Shown in pieces: positions 38,338-48,180 of a DNA stretch of 64,000 nt; the stretch's first letter is position 1; each line of letters opens with the position of its first letter. Made by a program: the position numbers and the translations under genes. Under the pieces are notes generated by a model. The model was given only the letters and a program-made list of their open reading frames with translations, was not told the origin of the DNA and searched no databases. This DNA is from Novosphingobium sp. (GTDB lineage Bacteria; Pseudomonadota; Alphaproteobacteria; Sphingomonadales; Sphingomonadaceae): assembly GCF_027531025.1 (NCBI RefSeq), contig NZ_JAPZQX010000010.1, positions 124,001-188,000 of the forward strand, given 5' to 3'.

Positions 38338-39138
38338 ATGGATGAGCTGACCGACAGCCCGGCAATCAGCCTGCCTGGCGACGAGTGGGACGGTCCGGCC
38401 GTCGCCGCGACCGAGGACGTTGCGCTCTACCTCGAGCTCGATGGCTGGGAAGGTCCGCTCGACCTCCTGCTCGACCTTGCTCGGCGGCAGAAGGTGGACC
38501 TGCGCACGATCTCGATCCTGGCGCTGGTCGACCAGTACCTGAATTACATCGAGCGGGCCGAGGCGCTGCGGCTGGAACTGGCGGCGGATTACCTCGTGAT
38601 GGCGGCCTGGCTGGCCTACCTCAAGTCAGCGCTGCTGCTCCCGCGCGAGGAACAGCCGGATCCCAGCCCTGAGGAACTGGCGCTTCGCCTGCAATTGCGG
38701 CTCCAGCGGCTGGCGGCGATGCGCGATGCCGCGGCGCGGCTGATGGGGCGCGACCGGCTGGGCCGCGATGTCTTCCTGCGCGGCGCGCCCGAAGGCCTGC
38801 GGGTCGATCGCAAGGCGAAATGGCAGTGTGACTGGTTCGCGTTGGTCCAGGCCTATGGCCAGGTGAAGGCCCGCACCCAACCGGTGGTGCACATGGTGCG
38901 CGACCGGATGGTGATGACGCTGGACAGCGCCCTGTCGCGGGTTTCGGCCATGCTGGGGGTCAACCTCGACTGGATGGAATTGCGGGATTTCCTGCCCCCC
39001 CATGCTGATCCGAAACTGCGTCGTTCGGCCATGGCCTCCAGCTTCGTCGCGGCGCTGGAGCTGGCACGGCTGGGCAAGGCCGAATTGCAGCAGGACCAGG
39101 TCTTTGGCCCGCTGATGCTGCGGGGGATCAAGGCGTGA
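38338..39138 (+). CDS. scpA: Segregation and condensation protein A
   Basis: 266 residues. Kleisin subunit of the Smc-ScpAB condensin. N-terminal kleisin motif LDGWEGPLDLLLDLARRQKVDL and the helix DYLVMAAWLAYLKSALLLP; C-terminal winged helix ends at LMLRGIKA. Its stop overlaps the scpB GTG start. Between nagZ and this gene is GGCGACAGGCTCAGGGC, a motif often seen in sphingomonad intergenic repeats. Confidence 0.95.
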   Translation: MDELTDSPAISLPGDEWDGPAVAATEDVALYLELDGWEGPLDLLLDLARRQKVDLRTISILALVDQYLNYIERAEALRLELAADYLVMAAWLAYLKSALLLPREEQPDPSPEELALRLQLRLQRLAAMRDAAARLMGRDRLGRDVFLRGAPEGLRVDRKAKWQCDWFALVQAYGQVKARTQPVVHMVRDRMVMTLDSALSRVSAMLGVNLDWMELRDFLPPHADPKLRRSAMASSFVAALELARLGKAELQQDQVFGPLMLRGIKA

Positions 39139-39749
39139 ATCGCCCTGACGACCTGGCCCGCGCGGTTGAGGCGACATTGTTCGCGGCAGAAGAGCCGATG
39201 AGCGTCGAGGCGATTTCGGCGCACCTGGGAGGAGCTGATGTCAGGGCGGCACTGGCCGAACTGGCGGAGACCTATGCCCAGCGCGGCATCCATCTGGTCG
39301 AGCGGGGCAAGCGCTGGCATTTCCAGACCGCGCCGGATCTCGCGCACCTGCTGCGGCGCGAGCGTGAGGAGGTGCGGCGGCTCTCGCGCGCAGCGACCGA
39401 GGTGCTGGCGATTGTGGCTTATCACGAGCCCGTCAGCCGCGCGGAAATCGAGGCAATCCGCGGGGTCCAGACTGCCAAGGGTACGCTCGACGTGCTGATG
39501 GAGGCGGGCTGGGTGCGGATCGTCGGGCGGCGCGAGGTACCAGGGCGACCGGTGATCTATGCCACCACGCCCGAATTCCTGACCCATTTCGGCCTCGAAA
39601 GCCGCCGTGATCTGCCGGGGCTGGACGAGCTCAAGGCCGCCGGCCTGCTCGATCCGGTCGAGGATGCCCTGGCCGAAGCGATGGAAACTGCCGGTGAAGC
39701 GAACGAAAGCGGTGAGGGCGGGCTGGCAAGCGAGGATGAAAGCGCCTAG
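39135..39749 (+). CDS. scpB: Segregation and condensation protein B
   Basis: 204 residues from GTG 39135 (GTGA overlap with scpA). Two winged-helix domains: [18 protein letters not shown] at the start and [23 protein letters not shown] at ~88-112, followed by [19 protein letters not shown]. Partner of ScpA in the condensin complex. Acidic C-terminal tail (~180-204). Confidence 0.96.
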   Translation: MNRPDDLARAVEATLFAAEEPMSVEAISAHLGGADVRAALAELAETYAQRGIHLVERGKRWHFQTAPDLAHLLRREREEVRRLSRAATEVLAIVAYHEPVSRAEIEAIRGVQTAKGTLDVLMEAGWVRIVGRREVPGRPVIYATTPEFLTHFGLESRRDLPGLDELKAAGLLDPVEDALAEAMETAGEANESGEGGLASEDESA

Positions 39750-39793
39750 ATAGGCGCCAGCGGGGCAAGGGTCCTCGAAACGGAGTCGGTTAC

Positions 39794-40024
39794 ATGGGCG
39801 GTTTTTCTATCTGGCACTGGCTGATCGTGCTGCTGGTCGTGCTGATCCTGTTCGGGCGCGGCCGGGTCTCGGAAATCATGGGTGATTTCGGCAAGGGCAT
39901 CAAAAGCTTCAAGCAGGGCATGACCGACGAAGAAACCAAGCCGGCGGCCCCTCCGGCGCAGATTCCCGCGCCTCCGGCCGAGGCTGCGCCGACCACCGAG
40001 GCGAGCAAGACCGAGCAGAAATAA
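39794..40024 (+). CDS. tatA: Sec-independent translocase subunit TatA
   Basis: 76 residues. N-terminal membrane helix [19 protein letters not shown], then the amphipathic helix [22 protein letters not shown] region (here [15 protein letters not shown]) and a Pro/Ala-rich tail. Forms the pore of the Tat system with TatB and TatC downstream. Folded, twin-arginine exported clients in this window include the L,D-transpeptidase at 47394. Confidence 0.96.
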   Translation: MGGFSIWHWLIVLLVVLILFGRGRVSEIMGDFGKGIKSFKQGMTDEETKPAAPPAQIPAPPAEAAPTTEASKTEQK

Positions 40025-40042
40025 GCCGGCAGGACCAGTCGT

Positions 40043-40474
40043 TTGTTCGATATCGGCGCCTCCGAGCTGCTGCTGATCGTGATCGTGGCGGTGGTGGTGA
40101 TCGGTCCCAAGGACCTGCCACTGGCGCTGCGCACCGCGGGGCGCTGGATCGGCAAGGTCCGGCGGGTGTCCGGCCATTTCCGCGCGGGCGTGGAAACCAT
40201 GATCCGCGAGGCCGAGCTGGCCGAGATGGAAAAGAAGTGGCGCGAGCAGAACGAGGCGATCATGCGCGAGTTTCCGGCCGAATCCGCCACGGCGGAAGCC
40301 GGGCTGGTCGGGCAGGATCCCGGCACAGTAAAATCGGCGGAAATCAGCGCATCAGCGGCCCCCACGGCGGCGCCACCAGCGGCACCGGCGGGCACTGAAC
40401 CGGCACCAAAGCGGCGCACCAGGGCCACTAAGAAGGCACCAAAGCGCACCACCACGCAAAGCGGGGCGGATTGA
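40043..40474 (+). CDS. tatB: Sec-independent translocase subunit TatB
   Basis: 143 residues from TTG 40043 (MFDIGASELLLIVIVAVVVIG). Membrane helix with the TatB-type GPKDLPLALRTAGRWIGKVRR, a long amphipathic helix (~35-80) and an Ala/Pro/Lys-rich tail. Second gene of tatABC. Confidence 0.95.
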   Translation: MFDIGASELLLIVIVAVVVIGPKDLPLALRTAGRWIGKVRRVSGHFRAGVETMIREAELAEMEKKWREQNEAIMREFPAESATAEAGLVGQDPGTVKSAEISASAAPTAAPPAAPAGTEPAPKRRTRATKKAPKRTTTQSGAD

Positions 40475-40478
40475 CGCC

Positions 40479-41276
40479 ATGGTGCTGAAGATCAAGGACA
40501 TCGACGAGACCCAGGCCCCGCTGCTCGACCACCTGGTCGAACTGCGCACCCGGCTGATGCGCTGCATCCTGGCGCTGGTCCTGGCCTTCTTCGTCTGCTT
40601 CTATTTCGCGAACGACATTTTCGGTTTTCTGGTCCGTCCGCTGACCCAGGCCTTTCCGCCGGGGCAGGGCAAGCTGATCTACACCCAGCTTTACGGAGCC
40701 TTCTTCGTCGAGATCAAGGTGGCGCTGTTCGCTGCCTTCATGGTCTGCTTCCCGATCATCGCCAACCAGCTGTGGGCCTTCGTTGCGCCGGGGCTCTATG
40801 CCAAAGAGAAGAAGGCCTTCCTGCCCTTCCTGCTGGCAACGCCGGTGCTGTTCACGCTGGGCGCGGCCATGGCCTATTACCTGGTCATGCCCACGGCGTT
40901 CCACTTCTTCCTGGGGTTCGAGGGTGAGCGCGGCGGGCTGTCGCTGGAAGCCTTGCCGGAGACCGGCGCCTATCTGACGCTGGTGATGCAGTTCATCATG
41001 GCCTTCGGGATCAGCTTCCTGCTGCCGGTCCTGCTGCTGCTGCTCAACACCGCCGGGATCGTCAGCCGCCAGCAGCTGATTACCGCGCGGCGCTATGTGA
41101 TCGTGGCGATCACCGTGGTGGCCGCGATCGTCACGCCGCCGGACGTGATCTCGCAGCTGATGCTCGCGATCCCGCTGTGGCTGCTCTACGAAAGCGCCCT
41201 GCTGGTGATGCGCTTTACCGAGGCGAAGGAAACCGGGACCGAGATTGCCCCGGTTCCGCCCGAAACCCTGGGTTAG
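40479..41276 (+). CDS. tatC: Sec-independent translocase subunit TatC
   Basis: 265 residues, six membrane helices. Conserved cytoplasmic start LLDHLVELRTRLMR (Glu of the signal-recognition site) and YTQLYGAFFVEIKVALF; VTPPDVISQL at the last helices. Starts 4 bases after tatB. Its TAG stop overlaps the stop of the convergent amidohydrolase by 3 bases. Confidence 0.97.
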   Translation: MVLKIKDIDETQAPLLDHLVELRTRLMRCILALVLAFFVCFYFANDIFGFLVRPLTQAFPPGQGKLIYTQLYGAFFVEIKVALFAAFMVCFPIIANQLWAFVAPGLYAKEKKAFLPFLLATPVLFTLGAAMAYYLVMPTAFHFFLGFEGERGGLSLEALPETGAYLTLVMQFIMAFGISFLLPVLLLLLNTAGIVSRQQLITARRYVIVAITVVAAIVTPPDVISQLMLAIPLWLLYESALLVMRFTEAKETGTEIAPVPPETLG

Positions 41277-42928
41277 CGGCCGCCGCCCTGCTGATGCACC
41301 AGCTTGCCGCCGACCCACACCTGCAAGACCTGGGTGGCGCGCAGCTGTGACGGGCTGGCGAGCAGCGGATCGCGGTCAACCAGCAGGAAGTCCGCCCGTT
41401 CGCCCTTGACCAGCCGGCCAAAGCGACCCTCGGCAAAGCCGGCATAGGCCCCGCCGGCGGTATAGGCGGTGAGGGCCAGTTCGCGGCTGACCCGTTCCTG
41501 CGGCTGCCAGCCGCCAACCGGCTCGCCATCGGGGCCAGTGCGGCTGATCGCCGCGGCAAGGCCCGTCCAGGGATCGGCCAGCTCCACCGGCACGTCGGAC
41601 CCGAAGGCCAGCTTCGCGCCACTCTCGGCCAGGCTGTGCCAGGCATATGCTCCGCTCAGCCGGTTCGGGCCCAGCCGCGCTTCGGCCATCAGCCGGTCGG
41701 AGGTCTGGTGGACCGGCTGCATCGAGGCGATCACCCCGGCCTTGGCAAAGCGAGGGATATCCGCCGGATCGACCACCTGGGCGTGTTCGATCCGCCAGCG
41801 CCGGTCGCCGGTATAGGTGGCGGTCATGTCCTCGATCGCGGTCAGCGCCGAGGCATTGGCTTCGTCCCCGATGGCGTGGACGGCCACCTGGAACTTGTCC
41901 AGTGCGGCCCGGCTGATCATGTTCTTGAGCTGGGTGTCGTTCGTTACCCGCAGGCCCTTGGTGGCGGCATCGGCATAGGGCGCCTTCAGGCTGGCTCCGC
42001 GCGAACCCAGCGCACCATCGGAATAGAGCTTCACCCCGTTCAAGCGCAGCTTGTCGTCATAAAGCCAGGGTGAGGGGCCGGGGCCGCCGATCAGCACCAT
42101 GTTGTCGGTGCCCATGGCATAGGCCATGATCCGCACGTTGAGCGTACCGTTGTCGCCCGCGCGGCGGAACGCCTGCCAGTCCTCGATCGTGGTGCCCATG
42201 TCGGCAATCGCGGTCACGCCGCGGGCCAGCAGGATCTGCTGCGCCTTGGCCAGCGCCAGGTCGCGGTCTTCCGGGCGCGGGGCGGGCACGACCTTGCTGA
42301 CCAGTTCCATCGCGTTATCGACCAGCACCCCGGCGGGCTTGCCCCCGGCCAGGCGCTCGATCGAACCCCCGGCGGGCGCCTTGGTCAGCGCGGTGATCCC
42401 GGCGGCTTCAAGCGCCCGGCCATTGGCCCAGCCGGCATGGCCATCGACCCGTTCGAGCCAGACCGGCCGGTCGCCGACCACGGCATCGAGCTCGGCGGCG
42501 GTGGGAAAGCGCTTTTCCGGCCACAGTTCCTGGTTCCAGCCGCGCCCCAGGATCCACGGGCGATCGGGGTTGGCGCGGGCATAGTCACCGATCTTCGCCA
42601 GCGCTTCGGTCAGCGATTTCGTTTCCGACAGGTCCAGCGTCAGCGCCGAGAAGCCCAGGCTCATCACGTGGCCGTGGCTGTCGATCATGCCGGGCACCAT
42701 GACCTGGCCTTGCCCGTCGAGCTTGTAATCGATCCGGGCCGGGCGGGCATCGCCACGCTTCAGCACCTGCGCCACGCGGCCATCGGTGCCGATCACCAGC
42801 CCGGTAAAGCGGGAGACGCCACCGGTATCGTCGATGGTCACGCCATCGACATTGTCGATCAGCGTATCGGCCAGTGCCGGGGCGGAGAGGGCCAGCGCCG
42901 CTGTGGCGGCCAGCAGCGCGCGGATCAT
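41273..42928 (-). CDS. Amidohydrolase family protein (YtcJ-like), exported
   Basis: 551 residues with a Sec signal peptide (MIRALLAATAALALSAPALA). Metal-dependent amidohydrolase-3 fold: MVPGMIDSHGHVMSLG (first HxH), VAVHAIGDEANASAL, IEHAQVVDPADIPRF and GSDVPVELADPWTGL with the metal Asp. Hydrolyses an amide or ester bond of an unknown substrate in the periplasm. Overlaps the next upstream gene (42925) by 4 bases, so they are cotranscribed. Confidence 0.92.
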   Translation of the reverse strand: MIRALLAATAALALSAPALADTLIDNVDGVTIDDTGGVSRFTGLVIGTDGRVAQVLKRGDARPARIDYKLDGQGQVMVPGMIDSHGHVMSLGFSALTLDLSETKSLTEALAKIGDYARANPDRPWILGRGWNQELWPEKRFPTAAELDAVVGDRPVWLERVDGHAGWANGRALEAAGITALTKAPAGGSIERLAGGKPAGVLVDNAMELVSKVVPAPRPEDRDLALAKAQQILLARGVTAIADMGTTIEDWQAFRRAGDNGTLNVRIMAYAMGTDNMVLIGGPGPSPWLYDDKLRLNGVKLYSDGALGSRGASLKAPYADAATKGLRVTNDTQLKNMISRAALDKFQVAVHAIGDEANASALTAIEDMTATYTGDRRWRIEHAQVVDPADIPRFAKAGVIASMQPVHQTSDRLMAEARLGPNRLSGAYAWHSLAESGAKLAFGSDVPVELADPWTGLAAAISRTGPDGEPVGGWQPQERVSRELALTAYTAGGAYAGFAEGRFGRLVKGERADFLLVDRDPLLASPSQLRATQVLQVWVGGKLVHQQGGGR

Positions 42929-43821
42929 GCTCCACCCCGCTTGGGCAGGCGCCGCACCAGCGCCGAGGTATCCTGCCGGCCACCGCCGAGCGCCTGCACT
43001 TCGGCATAGAACTGGTCGATCAGCGCGGTCACGCCCAGCGATACGCCCAGCGAGCGCCCTTCATCCAGCGTCAGGCCCAGGTCCTTGCGCATCCAGTCCA
43101 CCGCGAAGCCAAAATCGAATTCGTCTTTCGCCATGGTGTGCCAGCGGTTGTCCATCTGCCAGCTCTGCGATGCCCCGCCGGAGATGGCTTCGTAGACCTT
43201 GTCGAGATCGAGGTGCGCGGCCTGGGCAAAGCGCATGGCTTCGGACAGGCTGGCCAATACTCCGGCGAAGGCGATCTGGTTGACCATCTTGGTGGTCTGC
43301 CCCGCGCCGGCCTTGCCGACATGGACGATCCGCTTGGTATAGGCTTCCATGATCGGGCGGGCCGCCTCGATCGCCTCGGCGCGGCCACCGCACATCACGG
43401 TCAGCGTGCCGTTTTCCGCGCCGGCCTGCCCGCCGGTAACGGGAGCATCGACGCAGTGGACCTGCAGGTCGCGCGCTTCGACCGCGATCTGGCGGGCGAT
43501 CTTGGCCGAAACCGTGGTGTGATCGATGAACACCGCGCCCTTGCGCAGTGCGGCGAAGATCCCGGTGGGGCCAAGGACCACATCGGCCAGGTCATCGTCG
43601 TTGCCAACACAGGTCAGCACCACCTGCGCGCCTTCGGCCGCCTCGGCCGGGGTCTGCGCCACCCGCACGGCCAGCCCCGGATTGGCGGCCTGCCATTTTT
43701 CGAGCCGCTGCGGGCTGCGGTTGTAGATGGTCAGCTTGTGCCCGGCCTGGCCGATGTGGCGCGCGATCGCGCCGCCCATCACGCCCAGGCCCAGGAACGA
43801 TACGTGTTTCGGTTCGCTCAT
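42925..43821 (-). CDS. NAD(P)-dependent oxidoreductase, 3-hydroxyisobutyrate dehydrogenase family
   Basis: 298 residues from ATG at 43821. NAD(P)-binding GLGVMGGAIARHI at ~11-23, the substrate loop VDAPVTGGQAGAENGTLTVMCGG and the catalytic Lys in GAGQTTKMVNQI. Beta-hydroxyacid dehydrogenase fold: acts on 3-hydroxyisobutyrate, tartronate semialdehyde, or related acids. The first Rossmann strand is followed by NRS (IYNRSPQR), which often means NADP use. Paired with an amidohydrolase, ATGA overlap. Confidence 0.9.
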   Translation of the reverse strand: MSEPKHVSFLGLGVMGGAIARHIGQAGHKLTIYNRSPQRLEKWQAANPGLAVRVAQTPAEAAEGAQVVLTCVGNDDDLADVVLGPTGIFAALRKGAVFIDHTTVSAKIARQIAVEARDLQVHCVDAPVTGGQAGAENGTLTVMCGGRAEAIEAARPIMEAYTKRIVHVGKAGAGQTTKMVNQIAFAGVLASLSEAMRFAQAAHLDLDKVYEAISGGASQSWQMDNRWHTMAKDEFDFGFAVDWMRKDLGLTLDEGRSLGVSLGVTALIDQFYAEVQALGGGRQDTSALVRRLPKRGGA

Positions 43822-43874
43822 GCCCCGGTCATAGCGGGCTTTGCGCGCTTTGCCAGCAGCCAGCGCTACGGGCT

Positions 43875-44378
43875 TTAGTGGTATTCGAGGTAGACCGTGA
43901 AATCGCCGGCATAGACGCCGGGGGCCTGCCCGGCATTGATGAACAGCCGCGCCCCGAAATTGACCACGGTTTCGCCGCCCGAAATCGTGACGACCGCGCC
44001 CGGGCCGCCCGGAAACAGCGGCTCGGCCATGATCGGATCGCCCGGGCCGGTCAGCTGGAACGTTGGATCGAAGTTGACCTGCACATTGGCGTCCGAGCCG
44101 GTCAGGCGCAGTTCCGACATGGCAAAGCCGCTGACGCAGACCAGCGTGGGATCGCAGCTGCGGGTGCCGCTGCCGGGGTTGAGTTCGATCACCCCGGCCG
44201 TGCCGGTGGTGGCCACGCGGCCGAAATCCATGTCGAGCAGGACGGCATACTGGATGTTTTCCAGCACCTGGGCCTGGGCCGTGGCGGTCTGGGCCGTGGC
44301 GGCCAGGGCCGGGGCGGGCAGGGCCAGCAGGGCGGCGGCCACACTGGCCAGTCCGGCTGCGGTCATCCTTGCGCGCAT
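43875..44378 (-). CDS. DUF4402 domain-containing secreted protein
   Basis: 167 residues from ATG at 44378 (GGGAGG seven bases upstream; an ATG two codons before is too close to it). Signal peptide ends LPAPALA. The mature part is the DUF4402 beta-sandwich: LDMDFGRVATTGTAGVIEL, then GARLFINAGQAPGVYAGDFTVYLEYH (in parts), with a Cys pair at SCDPTLVC. Resembles fimbrial or surface subunits; no usher or chaperone gene nearby, so its role is unknown. Confidence 0.85.
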   Translation of the reverse strand: MRARMTAAGLASVAAALLALPAPALAATAQTATAQAQVLENIQYAVLLDMDFGRVATTGTAGVIELNPGSGTRSCDPTLVCVSGFAMSELRLTGSDANVQVNFDPTFQLTGPGDPIMAEPLFPGGPGAVVTISGGETVVNFGARLFINAGQAPGVYAGDFTVYLEYH

Positions 44379-44557
44379 CGTCATCCCTCCCGGTGGCCGC
44401 ACTGCGAGCCGGAGACGAGGTTACCGCGCCGCTGGTCGCCAAAGCCACAACCGGGATGGTTAACCCGGCAACAATTCGTGCTTGACCAACCGGCAGCATT
44501 TCTTGGGGCGCGGGCCGTTTGCATGGCGCGGCCCTTTCCGTTACGGCCCGTGGGGTC

Positions 44558-45802
44558 ATGACTACCCAGACCCTGACCGCTGCGGATCCCGCCCTGTTGA
44601 CCCTTGAAGACGTGCGCGCCGCCGCCGCCCGGATTGCCGGGTCGGTGGTGCGGACCGACATCGATCATTCCAAGACGCTGAGCGAGATTACTGGCGCCGA
44701 AGTCTGGCTGAAGTTCGAAAACCTCCAGTTCACCGCCGCTTACAAGGAGCGCGGCGCATTGAACGCCATGCTGCAGATGGCGCCGGAACGGCTGGCGCGT
44801 GGGGTGATCGCCGCCTCGGCCGGCAACCATGCCCAGGGCCTGTCCTATCACGGCACGCGCCTTGGCGTGCCGGTCACCATCGTCATGCCGCGCACCACGC
44901 CGTCGGTGAAGGTGATGCAGACCGAGGCAGTGGGCGGCAAGGTGGTGCTGCACGGCGAGACCTTTGACGATGCCTATGCCCATGCCCGCGAGCTGGAAGA
45001 AAGCCTGGGGCTGACCTTCGTTCACCCCTTCGACGATCCGCATGTCGCCGCCGGACAGGGCACGGTGGCGCTCGAAATGCTGGAAGACGTGCCCGACCTC
45101 GACATGCTGGTGATCCCGGTTGGCGGGGGTGGCCTCGCCTCGGGCATGGGCACGGCGGCGCGCGCGCTGAAGCCGGGCATTGGCCTGATCGGGGTAGAAG
45201 CCGAACTGTTCCCCTCGATGTACAACCGGCTCAAGGGCACCGATCTGCCCTCGGGCGGCGATACCCTGGCCGAAGGGATCGCGGTCAAGGAGCCGGGAAC
45301 CTTTACCAGCAAGGTGCTGGCCGGCCTGCTCGACGATCTGGTGCTGGTCAGCGAACCGCAGATGGAAAGCGCGCTGGCGCTGCTGGTGCAGATCGAAAAG
45401 ACCGTGGTCGAAGGGGCCGGCGCGGCGGGCCTGGCCGCGGTGATGGCCTATCCGGAACTGTTCAAGGGCCGCAAGGTAGGCATCGTGCTGACCGGCGGGA
45501 ACATCGACACGCGCCTGCTGGCCAACGTGCTGCTGCGCGATCTCGCCCGTTCGGGCCGCCTCGCGCGGTTGCGGCTGACGCTGCAGGACCGGCCCGGCGC
45601 GCTGTTCAAGGTGATGCGCGAGTTCGACAAGCACTCGGTCAACATCATCGAGATCTATCACCAGCGGATCTTTACCACGCTGCCGGCCAAGGGCCTGATC
45701 ACCGACATCGAGTGCGAGGCGCGCGATGCCGACCAGCTGGATGCGCTGATCGTCAGCCTGCGCGAGGCGGGCTATTCGGTCACCCAGGTCGAACTGAACT
45801 GA
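44558..45802 (+). CDS. ilvA: Threonine ammonia-lyase (threonine dehydratase) with ACT domain
   Basis: 414 residues from ATG at 44558. PLP enzyme: Lys63 in FTAAYKERGALN, the SAGNHAQGLSYH substrate loop, and the PVGGGGLASG phosphate loop. C-terminal ACT domain (~330-414: LRLTLQDRPGALFKVMREF, in parts), so feedback control by an amino acid is likely. Converts threonine to 2-oxobutanoate for isoleucine or catabolism. Length and single ACT domain fit the short biodegradative-like class common in alphaproteobacteria. Confidence 0.94.
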   Translation: MTTQTLTAADPALLTLEDVRAAAARIAGSVVRTDIDHSKTLSEITGAEVWLKFENLQFTAAYKERGALNAMLQMAPERLARGVIAASAGNHAQGLSYHGTRLGVPVTIVMPRTTPSVKVMQTEAVGGKVVLHGETFDDAYAHARELEESLGLTFVHPFDDPHVAAGQGTVALEMLEDVPDLDMLVIPVGGGGLASGMGTAARALKPGIGLIGVEAELFPSMYNRLKGTDLPSGGDTLAEGIAVKEPGTFTSKVLAGLLDDLVLVSEPQMESALALLVQIEKTVVEGAGAAGLAAVMAYPELFKGRKVGIVLTGGNIDTRLLANVLLRDLARSGRLARLRLTLQDRPGALFKVMREFDKHSVNIIEIYHQRIFTTLPAKGLITDIECEARDADQLDALIVSLREAGYSVTQVELN

Positions 45803-45977
45803 CCCGAGCGGCTCGCGCCGGCGGACGGCCTGGCCACCCGCAACCGGGCTGCTTTCCACCGGCCTGTGCATAATATTGAATCGTTAACTGCGATTTGTGG
45901 TTAAAACTCTTTCAACGCGCGGGGCGCGCGGGCATAGAGTGTTGCACTTACCACCCGGCAAAGGATTCCTGCGGACC

Positions 45978-46832
45978 GTGACCGCTCCCGTGCGCTTTCC
46001 CCGGTTCTTTGTGACCAGCCCGGCGCCGTGCCCCTATCTGCCGGGGCGCAGCGAGCGCAAGGTGTTCACCGAGCTGAAGGGTCCGCACTCCGATGCGCTG
46101 AACGATGCGCTGGGCCGGATCGGCTTCCGCCGCAGCCAGACGGTGGCCTATCGCCCCTCCTGCGTTGATTGCGCGGCCTGCATCTCGGTGCGGGTAGTGG
46201 CAAAGGAATTCCGCGGTTCGGCCACCCAGCGCCGCAACCTCAAGCGCAATTCGGACCTGGTCACCACCTTCTGCCGCCCCTGGTCGACCGCCGAGCAGTT
46301 CGAGCTGCTCCAGCGTTACCTTGGTCACCGGCACCCGGGTGGCGGCATGGCCAGCATGGACGAGGTCGATTTCGCCGACATGGTGGAGCACACCCCGGTC
46401 GAGACCTGGATGGTCGAATACCGCGAACCGACCTTCGATGGCCGTCCGGGGCGCCTGGTCGGCGTCTGCCTGACCGACCGGCAGGGCGATGGTCTGTCGA
46501 TGATCTACAGCTTCTATGAGCCCGATCACACGCAGCGTTCGGGGCTGGGCAATTACATCATCCTCGATCACATCCGCCGCGTGGCCGAGGAAGGGCTGCC
46601 CTATGTCTACCTGGGCTACTGGGTCGAGGGCGCGGCGCGGATGCAGTACAAGGTGCGCTATCGCCCGCTCGAACGGTTGACCCGCGCCGGCTGGACCCGC
46701 TTCAGCGATGCCGAGCAGGACGCGCTGATCGCCGCCGCCGCCGCCACGCGCCGGGTCGATGCCCTGCCGCTCGATGGCAGCGGCAAGGATGGCGTCCCCG
46801 GCGGCCAGGGCCAGTACCGCCTGCCGGACTGA
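45978..46832 (+). CDS. bpt: Arginyltransferase / aspartate-glutamate leucyltransferase (Bpt/Ate)
   Basis: 284 residues from GTG 45978, which begins at the usual [20 protein letters not shown]; the frame is open upstream but not conserved there. Moves an amino acid from aminoacyl-tRNA to the N-terminus of proteins, marking them for ClpAP (N-degron pathway). Signatures: N-terminal [31 protein letters not shown] with its Cys cluster, and C-terminal [17 protein letters not shown]. The bacterial Bpt form uses Leu-tRNA; the Ate form Arg-tRNA; sequence alone does not decide. Confidence 0.94.
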   Translation: MTAPVRFPRFFVTSPAPCPYLPGRSERKVFTELKGPHSDALNDALGRIGFRRSQTVAYRPSCVDCAACISVRVVAKEFRGSATQRRNLKRNSDLVTTFCRPWSTAEQFELLQRYLGHRHPGGGMASMDEVDFADMVEHTPVETWMVEYREPTFDGRPGRLVGVCLTDRQGDGLSMIYSFYEPDHTQRSGLGNYIILDHIRRVAEEGLPYVYLGYWVEGAARMQYKVRYRPLERLTRAGWTRFSDAEQDALIAAAAATRRVDALPLDGSGKDGVPGGQGQYRLPD

Positions 46833-46843
46833 CGGTTTCCGCG

Positions 46844-47353
46844 ATGACAATTGCCATCCGCCCCGCCGTCGCGGCTGACCTGCCGCTGATCGCCGATCTG
46901 ATCCGCGCCCTCGCCGACTACGAAAAGCTGCTGCACGAGGTCCGCTTCGACGAGGCCGTGCTGGGCGAAAAGCTGTTCGGCCACAACGGTGGCCACGGCC
47001 CCTATGCCGAGGTGGTGATCGGCGAAGTGGACGGCGTGGCCCAGGGTTTCGCGCTGTTCTTCCATAACTTTTCGACCTTCGAAGGTCGGCCGGGGATCTA
47101 CCTTGAAGACCTGTTCGTGCAGCCCGCGGCGCGCGGCGCCGGGCTGGGCAAGGCGCTGCTGGCGCACCTCGCTGCGCTGGCGGTGGAGCGGGGCTGCGCG
47201 CGGCTTGAATGGTCGGTGTTGGACTGGAACGAACCGACGATCGGCTTCTACAAGGCGCTGGGCGCGCGGCTGATGGATGAGTGGACGGTGATGCGGGTCG
47301 ATGGCCCGGCGTTGCAACGGCTCGGCGCAGAGGCGCGCTTTTCCGCCGAATAG
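46844..47353 (+). CDS. GNAT family N-acetyltransferase
   Basis: 169 residues. GNAT fold: IRPAVAADLPLIADLIRALAD start, YLEDLFVQPAARGAGLGKALL (acetyl-CoA-binding Arg/Gln-x-x-Gly-x-Gly region) and NEPTIGFYKALGARLMDEW. The start and end resemble diamine (spermidine) N-acetyltransferases (FFHNFSTFEGRPGIYLEDL). Starts 11 bases after bpt. Substrate uncertain. Confidence 0.92.
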   Translation: MTIAIRPAVAADLPLIADLIRALADYEKLLHEVRFDEAVLGEKLFGHNGGHGPYAEVVIGEVDGVAQGFALFFHNFSTFEGRPGIYLEDLFVQPAARGAGLGKALLAHLAALAVERGCARLEWSVLDWNEPTIGFYKALGARLMDEWTVMRVDGPALQRLGAEARFSAE

Positions 47354-47393
47354 GGCTTGGCGATTCGTCAATCGCGCGATTAAGCTGGCGGCG

Positions 47394-48101
47394 ATGTCAG
47401 GGTTCATCAATCGACGCGATCTGCTGAAGGGCGGTGTGGTTGCCGGTGCGCTGCTAGCGCTGCCCGGCCGCGCCATGGCGCAGAACGCGATGCGCGCTTT
47501 CGAAGAATCGTTCGGCCTGCCGCCGCAGGCCATGGTTCCGCCCGCTCCGCCACAGCTGCCGACTGCGGTTGAACCCAACCCGGCCTATGACGCGCGGCTG
47601 CTGGAAATCGCCAAGCGGGAACTGCAGCGGGCCGGGTCAACCGTCTGGCGCCACGATATCGTCGGCATCGCCGATTTCGCGCGGCCCAGCACCCTGCCGC
47701 GCTTCCACTTCGTCTATCTGGAGCGGGGCGAGATTCGCTCGTTCCACGTCAGCCACGGGCGCGGCTCCGATCCGGCGCACAGCGGGTTCCTCCAGGCCTT
47801 CTCGAACGAGCCGGGCTCGCTGGCGACGTCGCGCGGGGCCTACCTGACCTGCGAATGGTACAAGGGCCGCTATGGCACCTCGATCCGGCTCGAAGGGCTG
47901 GATCCGGACAATTCGAACGCCTTGTCGCGCGCGATCGTGATGCACCCGGCCGAATATGCCCGGCCCGAACGGATCGCCCAGTGGGGCCGCCTGGGCCGCA
48001 GCGAAGGCTGCTTTGCCATGTCGCCCGATCAGTTCAACGAAGCCTTGTGGAACCTTTCGGGCGGGCGCCTGCTTTACGCCGACCGGATCGACGTGGCCTG
48101 A
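47394..48101 (+). CDS. Murein L,D-transpeptidase catalytic domain family protein (YkuD_2), Tat-exported
   Basis: 235 residues from ATG at 47394. Twin-arginine signal INRRDLLKGGVVAGALLAL. The catalytic region has HVSHGRGSDPAHSGF and the Cys motif GRSEGCFAMS near residue 210, with the conserved RAIVMHPAEYA. This is the YkuD_2 type that differs from classical YkuD. Probably acts on peptidoglycan in the periplasm. Convergent with a different L,D-transpeptidase (48181-49599). Confidence 0.88.
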   Translation: MSGFINRRDLLKGGVVAGALLALPGRAMAQNAMRAFEESFGLPPQAMVPPAPPQLPTAVEPNPAYDARLLEIAKRELQRAGSTVWRHDIVGIADFARPSTLPRFHFVYLERGEIRSFHVSHGRGSDPAHSGFLQAFSNEPGSLATSRGAYLTCEWYKGRYGTSIRLEGLDPDNSNALSRAIVMHPAEYARPERIAQWGRLGRSEGCFAMSPDQFNEALWNLSGGRLLYADRIDVA

Positions 48102-48150
48102 TCTGCCGCCGGTTGCCCGCCCCGGCCGGGGCGAAGAACAGCAGCCAGCG

Positions 48151-48171
48151 GTCCCGGATCAGGTCCGGGAC
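48151..48171. repeat. REP-like hairpin between convergent transpeptidase genes
   Basis: GTCCCGGA (48151-48158) / TCCGGGAC (48164-48171), perfect 8-bp stem, 5-base loop TCAGG. The sequence is like a short intergenic repeat common in sphingomonad genomes (recalled, not searched). Just before it is a 16-bp GC palindrome at 48118-48133. Either may stop the convergent transcripts. Confidence 0.5.
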
Positions 48172-48180
48172 GACGCCATT